Shown piece by piece: positions 48,958 through 59,400 of a DNA stretch of 64,000 bases. The stretch's first letter is position 1. Each line of letters opens with the position of its first letter. The notes under the pieces were generated by a model, which saw only the letters and a list, made by a program, of their open reading frames with translations, searched no databases and was not told where the DNA came from. This DNA comes from Protula sp. h YS-2021. Taxonomy: Eukaryota; Annelida; Polychaeta; Sabellida; Serpulidae. The DNA is taken from the NCBI GenBank assembly GCA_949752745.1, contig OX457026.1, forward strand, positions 30,008,116 through 30,072,115. The letters run 5' to 3'. Made by a program: the position numbers and the translations under genes.

Positions 48958-49973
48958 CGTATTATTTAAAATAAGAATTCTGAAACAAATAAGAAACCAG
49001 ATATTTTCTAGTAGGCTGTTCCCCAATAGACTACCGATAATTCGAATGTCACAGAAATCGATTTTTTTCTCTCAATATTTCATAATTTTATATGGCAGAC
49101 CACATAAAAAACTTATTTTCTTTCCTTATAAACAAAAAAATATGAAAAAGGAAATACAAATAAATTTTTAAAACTTTTAAATTTCAATAGATTATTAACA
49201 CTTGACAAGCCTTTGGCTTGCAAGGTGTTTATAAATTTGTGCGAGCAGCCGTTGGTACCTTTTTTCTTGACAGTGATCGAATTTCTTGTGTCATCACCTC
49301 CACTGGCACTACGGGCCCTAGGGCCACGAAACTTGGGACTTAGGTAGAACTTGATATGAACGCGTGCATGACACTTCTTATTTTCGCCTTCGATTTCATT
49401 TTCTTGTTTGAAACGCCATGTGAAAAGAGTGTATTTTTTGCAAGTAAATGCGGAGCATTTCACGCATAGCACAGAGCACAAAGTTGCTCAGCTTTGTGCG
49501 AGCTCTCACTGCGCAAATAGATAACACGACGTATGCCTGATCAGTCAATCAAACCTTTAAGTCAACAAAAGCCAAACACTACTCGGCTTATAAGACGAAT
49601 TAAAGCTGTGTTGTATGCAATATGAATATATTCTTCAAACAATAACCCATTGAAGGAAGTATTTTTGCGTTTTTATTTTTGTCAAGTGTTTAACATTTTG
49701 CTGGCGAAATGAGGTTGTAGTTTAATACTAAACTACCGATATTTTGATAAGCAGCCAATGAAGATTCCATTTTTCAATATTTTTGTTTTTCTTTCACTAA
49801 AAATAAAAATTTACATTGTTCAACTTATTTTTACCCTTTGTTATCAGAAAAGTGAAGAATTATTTGATTTCTTTGACATTCGAATTATCGGTAGTCTATT
49901 CTGGAATAGTCTGCCCCCAAAAAAAACTATCTGGTTTCTGATTTGTTTCAGAATTCTTATTTTAAATAATACG
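48958..49973. mobile_element. Inverted-repeat element nested in the hAT element
   Basis: Arms of about 100 bp ('cgtattatttaaaataagaa', 'ttctgaaacaaat', 'agactaccgataattcgaat') lie at 48958-49062 and, inverted, at 49865-49973. No coding capacity is recognised. Confidence 0.8.
49188..49732. mobile_element. Second copy of MITE family A, left end missing
   Basis: It matches 4455-4965: 'ttaacacttgacaagccttt', 'gtgaaaagagtgtatttttt', 'cactactcggcttataagac', 'cccattgaag'. The minus-strand frame 49113-49481 is homologous to 4431-4802 in the first copy. Confidence 0.8.
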
Positions 49974-50159
49974 GTGTTTTTAATTTAATTGGTGTTGTGG
50001 AATGATAGGTATATTGATTGTTATTTGAGATATTTATGCTTAATTGTAGTTCCTGTGACTTTTTAAATATTTCACGAGAATTCCGAGACATTTGTTGTTA
50101 AAAAATGAACACCTTGTTAAACAAGAGCTTCGGAATACTGCAAATCCCCTCGCCCTTTT

Positions 50160-50480
50160 TTGCATGAGGAGTAAATCTGTATAGGATTTGAAATGTGGCT
50201 GCTTACCCGTTCGGAGGAGTTGTGCATACAAGACTTAGACCATAGAGCCTTTATGGTCGAAAATTATGCTAAGTTGCGACCTCAGTTTTGGCTAAATAAA
50301 TGAAAAGTTTGACAAACTGAATCTAAGGTGTACAACTACAATACATGAGGAGTAAATCTGTATAGGATTTGAAATGTGCGTGCTTACCCGTTCGAAGGAG
50401 TTGTGCATACAAGACCGCTACTTAAAAGCGGGACGGACGGACGGACAAACCAAATCCTATATCCCCTTTGCCAACAAAGT
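50160..50480 (+). repeat. Two direct ~75-bp repeats, 182 bp apart, plus (GGAC)n
   Basis: Copies at 50162-50236 and 50344-50416 contain 'gaggagtaaatctgtatagg' and 'gttgtgcatacaagac'. A 'gggacggacggacggac' tract lies at 50432-50448. Both are inside the hAT element. Confidence 0.85.
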
Positions 50481-50865
50481 TGGGCGAGCGGATAATAAGC
50501 AAAACAATTTTATGCCTAATAAAATTCATTATTAGGCTTCCTCCTTTGGGGAGACCTGTTTCAGATGCTTCATCACTGAATAAATATTAAAGGAGTGATG
50601 CTTTATTTTTTTGAAAAGTATTCTTTTAATTTATCAAATTGTGCTTTATAAATTTTATAAACTGGTGTTTCTGTTTCAATCACATGGCTAAAAGCTATTA
50701 TTGGGTGTTATACGATAAATATTTAGCTAAATACAAATATTTATCATTTCGGCAAAATTTTGATAATTTTTGCAAAATCGTACCGGAAAAATCCGAACCG
50801 AACCGAATAACTTAAGTGTACCGAACCGAACCGAACCGTGGACATGGCGTACCGTCACACCCCTA

Positions 50866-50873
50866 GGCTTTAC
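50866..50873. repeat. hAT target-site duplication, right
   Basis: GGCTTTAC, identical to 48497-48504. Confidence 0.93.
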
Positions 50874-50969
50874 TATAAAATTTTCTGCAGGCATTGTCTC
50901 AGACTTTTCTACAGGCATTGTCATAGATTGTAGTTGTTGTTGTTCACTCACTGCAGACATGTTCACTCT

Positions 50970-51120
50970 TCAGTATTTTGATACAGAATGTGCGTTACTT
51001 CTGAGGGCGGGTGCCTTTAATGCTTTATAGTGAGTTTTCTTAATATGTTTAGAAATAACTTTACCACGTTTGCCTTTGTGGCCAATTGTAAGATTTTGAA
51101 CAAACGTTGCATTTATGCAT
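50970..51120 (-). pseudogene. Second zinc-finger ORF, frameshifted, in the right TIR
   Basis: It starts MHKCNVCSKSYNWPQ, nearly identical to the left copy, and meets a stop at 51061. In the adjacent frame the sequence continues HIKKTHYKALK and ends at 50970, supplying the His pair expected of a C2H2 finger. It lies 10 bases upstream of the PC4-like ATG and behind the duplicated TATA box. Confidence 0.6.
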
Positions 51121-51172
51121 CCTTTCGGTTCAACCTACACTATTCAAATGATGAGAAAGTCTTTAAACATAG

Positions 51173-51181
51173 CCTTATATA
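51173..51181 (-). promoter_or_regulatory. TATA box in the right TIR
   Basis: TATATAAGG on the minus strand, 53 bases before the ATG of the duplicated zinc-finger ORF and upstream of the PC4-like gene. Confidence 0.6.
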
Positions 51182-52019
51182 CAACAACTTGTTGAACAAC
51201 AACTTATTGAACATGTTGAACAACATGTTGAACATGTTGAAAAACATGTTAAACATGTTGAACATGTTAAACATGTTGAACAACTTTTTGAACTATTTGT
51301 TGAACAATTGTTCAATTTGTTCAAAAAATTGCCGAACAATACCATGGCGTAATATATTTCAAAAATAATTCGAACACGTGTTTCGAATGGGCTTGCCATT
51401 CGAACACGTCTTTGAATGAGGCTTGCCATTCGAACACTTCTTTGAATGGGGCTTGCCATTCAAATACATGTCTGAATGGTGTGCTCTTCTCACCAAAAAA
51501 AAAAACCTTATGTCAAACTTATTTTATACATCATATGTTTTCAAAAAAAAAATAACTAAATTTCTTAAAGTTGGTTTAGAACTCTGATTTTTCCCCTACT
51601 ATAACATGGTAAAATGTTCAAACTTAGTTTATACATCATATGTTGTCAAAAAACGAAATTTGTTAAAGGTGGTCTAGAGGTATCGTTTTCACCTACTATG
51701 ACTTTAGAACATTTGAATAAGTAGCATGCTAAATGCTAAAACTTATTTTATATATTATATGTTGTCAAAAACTAAACCTATTGAAGTTGGTCTAGAACCA
51801 CCATTTTCCCCCTACCGTGACTTCAGAACATTCGAATAAGTAGCATGGTATAATGCTAAAACTTATTTTACACATCATATGTTTTCAAAAACTACATTTG
51901 TTAAAGTTGGTCTAGGACCACCATTTTCCCACTAGTATAGCATGGGGGGTTTTTGGACCAGACATGAATGTGTGCATTATAGCCTTATATAGCATGTTTT
52001 CACAATACATTCTGGTTCA

Positions 52020-52105
52020 GTCCGGAATAGCTCAGTTGGTAGAGCGTGGGACTCCTGGTCGGACCCATGCTCGGAAGTTTGGTGGTTCGAGCCCAGGTAT
52101 GGGCA
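52020..52105 (+). tRNA. tRNA-like sequence with canonical A and B boxes, degenerate
   Basis: TAGCTCAGTTGGTAGAGC gives a perfect D-arm and GGTTCGAGCCC a consensus B box. T- and anticodon stems are only partly paired. Inverted counterpart of 45715-45800. Confidence 0.5.
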
Positions 52106-52287
52106 GCCTAACCCTAAACCATAGAGTACATTATGAATGTGTATAATGAATGAGTACATTATGATGAGTACGTGATGAATGTGTATGACGAATGTGTATT
52201 ATGAATGAGTGCCTGATGAATGTATACGTTATGGCCTAGGAGGGGGGGGGGGAGTCTGAAAGTATGATAGACAGAAGGTGAAAGTGT

Positions 52288-52361
52288 TGCCCGAGGGCGG
52301 GATCGAACCACCAATCTTCTGCTTACGAGTCCCATGCTCTACCAAGTGAGCTACGCGGGAC
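52288..52361 (-). tRNA. tRNA-like sequence, Thr(CGT)-like, right TIR copy 1
   Basis: The minus strand has TAGCTCACTTGGTAGAGC and GGTGGTTCGATCCCGCC, with CTCGTAA at the anticodon-loop position. The acceptor pairs better than in the left copy (five of seven). Confidence 0.5.
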
Positions 52362-52443
52362 GTAAGGATAATGTTCGGGAAAACATTCCTCATATGGGGT
52401 TAGTTTCAGATGACCGATGATGATTGACAGAAGGTGAAAGTGT

Positions 52444-52517
52444 TGCCCGAGGGCGGGATCGAACCACCAATCTTCTGCTTACGAGTCCCATGCTCTACCA
52501 AGTGAGCTACGCGGGAC
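52444..52517 (-). tRNA. tRNA-like sequence, Thr(CGT)-like, right TIR copy 2
   Basis: Identical by eye to 52288-52361. It belongs to a 156-bp tandem duplication (about 52276-52430 and 52432-52585). Confidence 0.5.
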
Positions 52518-52559
52518 GTGAGGATAATGTTCGGGAAAACATTCCTCATATGGGGTTAG

Positions 52560-52815
52560 TTTCAGATGACCGATGATGATTGACAGGTCACGTGACTGAT
52601 GATGATTGACAGGTCACGTGACTAATGACGTCATGATGATTGACAGGTGACTTAGGGTTATGCTGCTTAGGAGAGTCTTAGTATGCTGTCATGACCTCTT
52701 AACGTTGCTATGACATCATTATAACGTCATGATGACGTCATTATAACGTTGTGATGACTTCATTATAACGTCATGATGGCGTCATTATAACGTCATGATG
52801 ACGTCATTGACACGG
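52560..52815. promoter_or_regulatory. E-box and CRE arrays, right terminus
   Basis: Mirror of 45240-45495: GTCACGTGAC units, then repeated TGACGTCA with TTATAACG spacers up to the GC-rich tip. Confidence 0.5.
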
Positions 52816-52839
52816 GCGCGCGCAAACTATGACCCCGTC

Positions 52840-53480
52840 TCCACTTTCCGGTCTTTCCGGTGGAGGCGTTGTTTCGACTGCAAATATTTTGGGCTAATTT
52901 ATAAAGAAATTATAAGAGAAAAACATCAAAATTCTAATTTTCTTTTAACATGCATACTTTCAAATTTATAACGCCATCATATGACAAATAAAAAACTATT
53001 ATTCTGTCCCTGTAATAGCCAATATGTTAAATATGTTTCTGGCAAAATTGAATTTTGCTGATTTTAGCCAATTTTTTCTATTATTTCTTTATATCCTTAT
53101 CCCTACTGAATTCAGCTGAAACGCAAAAACTTTTCGGCAAAAGTTAAAGTGTGATCTGGCTAAGTACACTTCTCGGGATTTGTGCTAGACCGGTAAGCGT
53201 CGTTAATAAACTAGAGTGGCTTGTGGGAACCAATTTAGATTTGTGCATGTATTTGTTTACGGATACATGTGCTTTTATTTACAATTTCGTTCTAAAATTT
53301 TTACGGATATAGAAGGACTTTGGTTCAATTCTTGTACCTGGTATTCGAGCAAGGGATAATTTGACGAACTTTAGATCAAAGTATGTTGGAGCGAAGATTT
53401 TTATAGTGATTTATACAAAGAAAAAGACTACATAAAACCAGGGGAAATATATAACGCATGCGCACTTTCACAACAAAACA
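52840..53480. other. faf1 upstream region
   Basis: About 310 bases (52845-53150) are a diverged repeat that recurs directly at 54315-54625 and in part inverted at 53930-54040. GCATGCGC (53457-53464), close to the NRF1 palindrome, lies 17 bases before the ATG and may be the core promoter or leader. No TATA box is evident. Confidence 0.5.
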
Positions 53481-56400
53481 ATGGCTGATCGAGATCAAAT
53501 CCTTGCCGAATTTCAGGTATTTTATCTTAAACCGTGTCGTCGATGGCAAAACCGGTTGCTGTAAACGCTACCGGAAACTACCAGTTAACAAGTATTGGCC
53601 TGGATCTGCGCGATTTTCAATGTATACAACCGTTTTAAGAACGAATTTACTCTCGTCCTGTCGTGACAAGGCACAATAAGCGGATTCCTACGGAGAGGAG
53701 ATAGAATTGGTTAGGGTAGATCGTAATTGGTGACAACAACATGTTCAATTTTAACTAAACTTAATAAGCCGAAAGCAAATTTGCCAACCCTTTCGACTGA
53801 AATATTCCTTATTATGCGATACCTGACAAATAAAATATCGTTTTCAGCTATGGAAGATGGTCTTTGTAATTTCACCAATTTGGATCTACTATAGCCATTC
53901 GTCATCCCCACTCGTACTAATACTTTTGCCCGAAAGTTTTTGTTTCTTCCGAATTCAGTTGAGATAAAGGTATGAAGAAGCGACAGGAAAAGCTAACAGT
54001 TTGCCAGAAACATATTCACAAGTTCGATAATACTTTTTCCTTGTCATCTCTTTTGTGAATTAGTCCAGAAACTTGCAGTCGAAAGGACACCAACATCGGA
54101 AAGATCCAAAAGTACGAATACGCTTATACAGAAAACGTCAAGTAACAGGTTGCCAATAGAACATATAGTTTCGAAAGTCAGGTAAACTCAGGAAAATGAA
54201 AACAAGGAAAAAAAAACATCTCTCGTTTCTCTTGCTAAAACAAATTAGAATACACCAATCTCTTGCCAGTTTAAGACATTTCACACTCTGTCTGGATACT
54301 AGGTATAAACCTGTTTGATCTTTCGGACCCATCGAGTGGATGTGTCGTTTCGACTGCATAGTTATTGAGATGAATTATGGGGAATTGATGAGGAAAAGCG
54401 TCAAATTTCCAATTCTTTTTCAACATGCGAATTTTCATATTAAACAGGCTATCATGTGAGCTTTTAAAAACTATTTTGCATATTATTCTTTCTTTTACAG
54501 CTCCCTGTGAATATATTTCTAGTAAAATCTAATTTTGCTAATTTTTCTTGGTGTTTCTCTGTCATATCATTGTTCATTTACCCGACCAAATAGGGTAGAA
54601 ACGCCAAATCATTTCAGGAAAATTCTAATTCTGATAAGCTTATTGTCACTCATCGCTTCATAAAAGAAATTGATGCGAGTATGAAGGTTACTTTTGTTAC
54701 TAACAAATTGTTAGTGTACAGACCGTATATACCGTTACGCATTAAAGGCTAAAGGAGAGAACGAATGAGAACCAGTGCTTGGCCTAGAATCCATATAGGT
54801 GATCCGTACAACTTTCGAACTTACATCTATTTTAGTGCCTGAAACGGCGACTCTGTGGTCAGCAATTAGAGGTTCGCTGTTTTCTTAATGTGCGGAACTA
54901 ATTAGGGGAGGTCTATAAAATTACCGAATCCTTTTCGTTATAAGTATTTATACCAGAGTGCAGCACGTAGATAAACTGCAAGAAATAACAAAGCATAAAA
55001 GAAGCATACGACACAAACACACGTAAAGCATTTAGAAATTAAAACTAGAAGAGGTGTAGCGCAGCAAAGAAATGTTACGGAGAAAAGGATGGACGAACCT
55101 AAAAGGCCGTCATAATTAAACGCACATTAAATATGCCACAATATTGTAGCATTGTTTCGATCTCCATTTAAATGGTAATAAGCAAAATAAAAGATCGGGT
55201 GCAGTACGTTGTCCTACGACATTTTCACAACAAAAAGACGTTTCTTACAAAAACGTACAAGTCAAACGAGAAAATTTTAAAACATTATGTGTTATTTTAA
55301 ATAGACGTGTTAAGCGTATCAGATATCAATTACGAGTTTTACCAATTATAAACAACGTTTGATTTTTTTAGTGATTTTTAGTGCTTTGCAGCATTCTCTT
55401 TAAGTTTTAAAATGCTTGGGGAAATTTGGCAATTCTGTTGTCAGTAATTGTCATCTGGCTATAATGGAAATATTAAATAAAATAAAAATATGTGCCCGCA
55501 TTTTAGTGGGAATACTTAGTATTAGTAAAAACGTAGCATTAGAGAAAATATTTCGCCATCTAGTAACTGATATTTTTAAAAAAAATAATCACTTCGACAT
55601 TTCAGGCGTTTACTGGTATTGAAGACTTCGAGCACAGTCTAGCAGTTTTAGAGCAGCATGAGTGGAATCTCACTGTAAGCCGTATTAGTTTATACCTTTA
55701 TATATTCATGAGCTGTCATCCAGGCATTTTATAATGTAAGATGCAGTAATTTGCATGTTAAAATTATCATATAGTGTGAAGATTACAGAACATCGGATCT
55801 GCCCATTGAATGGAGAAGTAAGTAATGTATACCTTTCTTGTCCATTACGGCAGCAGTGAGAAAATATCGCATAAAACAGCGTGAAACTGATTTAAATTGA
55901 GCCAAAGACTACTAGACACAGGGTTGTTATGGTTGTATGTATGTTGTGCTCGCCGATTTGTTGTGCCAGGAGGCAGTACAGAACACAATTGCCGGTATGG
56001 ACCCGCCCCCGGGGGAGGAAGACCCGCCCACTTACGAACAGGTAACAGACGGTTACGAGCCCCTTGGTCCGGGCGTCATCGGAAGGCGAATACATAATCC
56101 GCTTGTGTCGGACGGGGCGAGCTTCGGAGGTGCAGCTGCAGCAGCCCCGGATTTGCCTACGTCATCGGCTACTGCAATAGGTACATTACATTCTGTTAAA
56201 AATTTAACGCTCGCTTAGGCATAAGAGATAGAGAAAGAGAGAGAGGAGGGGGTGGGGAGGGGGCGAAGAAAGAAATAGACCGGATACAGCGAAGTCAGCG
56301 GGTTTGAGTTACACATGATATGGATTTTAGATAAGTTGAGATAAACCATCATGATCATATCAGTCAACCTATTACACCTATTAAAACCTATTAAACCAAT

Positions 56401-59400
56401 TTTTTCAAAATGGACCTTTTTTTGTGAAAATGACCTATTAAACCTATTAAAGCCTTTTCTTTTAAACTGCTGATTAATTTGTTTTGTTTCTTGTTTATTT
56501 TTCTGAATATTGTCCATTTCTTACAAAAAAAAAGAAATGGTCTTATCACATCAATAGAGGGGTATCCGCCGTCTGTATGTACGTATATACGTGTGTACGT
56601 ATGAACGTATGTACACTTTACCTTAAAAGGCTTCTTTTACCTTTTTTTCTGAAAAAGCCCGATTTTATCCTTTTTTTATCCTTAAATACTTTGTTTTATA
56701 CTTTTTTTTTTTTAAATTTTCACCCTTTTTTGATACTTTTTTTTTATATTTGTCTAATAACTTGTAAAAAAAGTTTTTTTAGGAAACACAACGAAGCTGT
56801 TTTCCGGTTTTCCAAGGGTTCGTTAACAAAATCATGAGACAGCGAGACAGCCCTTTTGGTAATATTCAGGACAATTTAGAAGTACACTCACGTCTGCATT
56901 TATTTTTAATCGCTGTGAAAACGAGCATTTCAATAAGTAATAATTACAAAAAATGATACAATATGATTAACATTAATGCTTTCTCGATTTTCAGCAAAAT
57001 ATGAATTATCCTTTTTTTCATACTTTTTTTATCAATTTTATCCGTTTTTATACTAAAAATGCTTCTTCTCTCGTAATTTTGATCAGATTTACTTTAAATT
57101 TTGTGCGACTATTCTCCGGGTAGGTCTCTCTTGAATTTTTTTGGCGATCTGCCGAAAATTGGCCAAATGGGGCCATTTCTTAATCTTTTGACCTCTAATT
57201 TTCAAAATGCTTCTTCAAATGTTACACGAATGTTTTTTACGTAGGTCTGTCTTAAAAAATTACTTTTTTTTTGGTAATCCGTCAAGATTGGCCAAATGGG
57301 GCATTTTTTAATTTATTGGCTTCCAGTTTTCAAAATGCTTCTTTTCCCACAGTGTCCAATTTTATGCGATTTTATACGATTCTATACCAATTTTATACGA
57401 TTGTTCTCTAAGTAGGCCTCTCTTGAAAATTTACTTTTTTGGTGATCCGTAAAAAATTGGTTAAATGGCGGGTATTTTTTAATTTACCGATATCCAATTT
57501 TTAACATGCTTCATCTCCCACAATTTGGATCGGACTCCTTTCCAATTTTGATTGATTGTTCACTTGATGTTTCTCTCTTGAAAAAAATTACGTTTTTTTG
57601 ACGATCCTCCAAAAATTGGCGAAATAGGGTGCATTTATAACTTTTCGGTAGGCAATTTTCAGAATGGTTCTACTGCCACAGTTCTGATCCGATTACCTTC
57701 TAATTTTACATAGATGTTCACCAGGCCTTCTTCTCTTGAAAAAACTAGTTTTTTTGGCGATCTAAAAAAATTAGCTAAATGGGGGGCATTTAAAAAAATT
57801 TTCGTAACAGATTTTCCAAAGATTTTAATCGAAATGCCTTCAAATTTCGAATGGCTGTTCATTAGGCGGTCCTCTTTTGAAAAGGTACTTTTCTGGCGAT
57901 CCGCCAAAAATTGGTGAAATGGGGGCATTTAAAAAAATTTTGTAGCCAATTTTGGGGAATTTTTGAAGAAAAAAATTGAAAATGCGTTAGGCATTCCTAA
58001 GGGGTCGTGCATAGAGCTTGAGCTTTTCTAGTCGATCGGTCAATTTTTAAAGAAAAACTTCCAAATGCAGTTCACCCTACAGTTTTTATCCGATATCATT
58101 TATTTTTGGTAAGAGGCATTCCTAAGTAGTCATGCATACGGCTTGTGCTTTTTAGTCGATCGGACCATTTTTGTATTTTGGGGGAATTTTCGAAGAAAAG
58201 GCCTCAAAATGCATTTCCCCTACTGTTTTTATCCGATTTCATTTTACTTTTGGTTACAGGCATCCCTAGGTGGGTCGGGCATACGACTTGTGCTTTTATT
58301 AAATCGATTTCGGAATTTTCGAGTTTTGGGGAATTTTTGAAGAAAATACCTCAAAATGCATTTTCTCCTGCAGTTTTCCGATATCATTTATTTTGGATGG
58401 GAGACATGGGTGGGGGGTCGTGAATACGGCTTATGCTTTTTGAGTCGATCAGGGAATTTTTGGGGAATTTTTGAAGGACAAAATTTGAAATGCATTTCCT
58501 TTTACAGTTTTTATATGATGTAATTTAGTGTTCGTATGAGCAGTCTGTAGGGGTTCATGCATACGGGTTGTACTTCTTGAGTGAATGAGAAAATTTTGGA
58601 TTTTTTTTCAAAATTTTCGACCAAAAACAACGTAAGTTAAATGAACTTGCGCACTTGTGAGAAATAACAATCGCGCATCGACGCAAGTTACGTAAACATG
58701 TGCAGTGGTCCGAAATGCGAACCGCACATTAACGCAACTAAATAAGCATGTTCGCTATTCAAAATAAGAACCGCGCATCAACGCAACGTAAATAAATAAG
58801 CGCACTGGTTCAAAATAAGCACCGCGCATCAGCGCAAGTTAAATAAGCATGCGCACTGGTCTGGCATAAGAACCTCGCATCGAGGCAAGTTATATAAACA
58901 TGCGCACTGGTCTGAAATGAGAACCGCGCAATAATTGTGTATGTCCAGTCTACCAGAGATACACAAGATCTGTTTCCCATTTTTTTGGGAAAGAAATCTT
59001 TGTATTTATCGGTCTATGTTCGGGTCTGTTGCTAAATTAGCTATTTAGCTAGCTCTTTGCAATCTCGTCTTTTGAAGCCCAATTTTTCAGCGAAATTCCC
59101 GTGCACATGCACGCTGGAATTGGTCTTATCGCTCTTCGTAAGCTGGGACTTTGTCCTTGGGCAAACTTGTGATGTAATACAACCAAACAAGTTAAGGTTT
59201 TTACTGGAATCGTTTTTCAGGTTTTTCGGCCTCGCCTTCTGCTGGCCTGGATAGATCAGCGATAAGACTTCTGGATTTTCACGTCGAATACAGAGACAAG
59301 ACTTTCAACATGGTCTTACCAGATAGTGAAAAAGTCGGTGGGTACGGCTGTGTGTGTTGGGATTTGGGGGAGGAGGGCATGTGTATAGCCATACAGAAAG

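Larger units (their letters stand above)
48505..50865. mobile_element. Non-autonomous hAT element with 8-bp target duplication
   Basis: The termini are TAGGGGTGTGACGGT... and its complement. Subterminal 'ggttcggttcggtt'/'aaccgaaccgaacc' repeats are present, as in many hAT families. It is flanked by GGCTTTAC at 48497-48504 and 50866-50873. No transposase is seen. Inside lie a further inverted-repeat structure (about 48958-49062 and 49865-49973) and, within that, a truncated MITE family A copy, so insertions are nested several deep. Confidence 0.93.
48015..50960 (-). pseudogene. PC4/Sub1-like gene interrupted by an hAT element
   Basis: The reading frame opens at ATG 50960 (MSAVSEQQQLQS), is broken at 50866-50873 by the hAT insertion, resumes at 48504, shifts frame near 48285 and ends at 48015. 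The target duplication GGCTTTAC reads in frame as VKP on both sides. The middle is Lys/Arg-rich (for example PPCKKRKIK, a likely nuclear signal). The C-terminal ~65 residues match the transcriptional coactivator p15/PC4 fold, with 'VMLNIRDYITD', 'LHPTKKGILLS' and 'VWQMLKKQMPSVD' aligning with the family pattern (V.IREY...G...PGKKGISL...W..LK..I..ID). PC4 proteins bind single-stranded DNA and act in transcription and replication. Insertion and frameshift make this copy defective. Confidence 0.78.
45225..52823. mobile_element. Long-TIR element encoding zinc-finger and PC4-like proteins
   Basis: Its two ends are inverted copies of each other: GCGCGCGCCCGTGCCAATGA at 45225 and the complement of GCGCGCGCCCGTGTCAATGA ending at 52823. 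Homology continues inward for about 1.47 kb (left) and 1.75 kb (right). Order from the left: CRE (TGACGTCA) array, E-box (GTCACGTGAC) repeats, tRNA-like sequence on plus, tRNA-like sequence on minus, 110-120-bp tandem units, 'aacatgttgttcaac' array, TATA box, zinc-finger ORF. The right end mirrors this. The core holds an acidic zinc-finger gene (plus) converging on a PC4-like gene (minus), each with a poly(A) signal. The PC4-like gene is split by an hAT insertion; without it the element is about 5.2 kb. No polymerase, integrase, transposase or capsid gene is visible, so this copy is probably non-autonomous or of an unfamiliar type. No target duplication could be recognised at the ends. Confidence 0.85.
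51070..52823 (-). repeat. Right terminal inverted repeat
   Basis: Complement of the left TIR. It is longer because of an extra 110-120-bp unit and a 156-bp tandem duplication that doubles the Thr-like tRNA sequence. Confidence 0.9.

Noticed and set aside
45542..52517. Calling the TIR tRNA-like sequences functional tRNA genes
   Set aside because: Anticodon and acceptor stems do not pair well; kept only as tRNA-like Pol III-type sequences.
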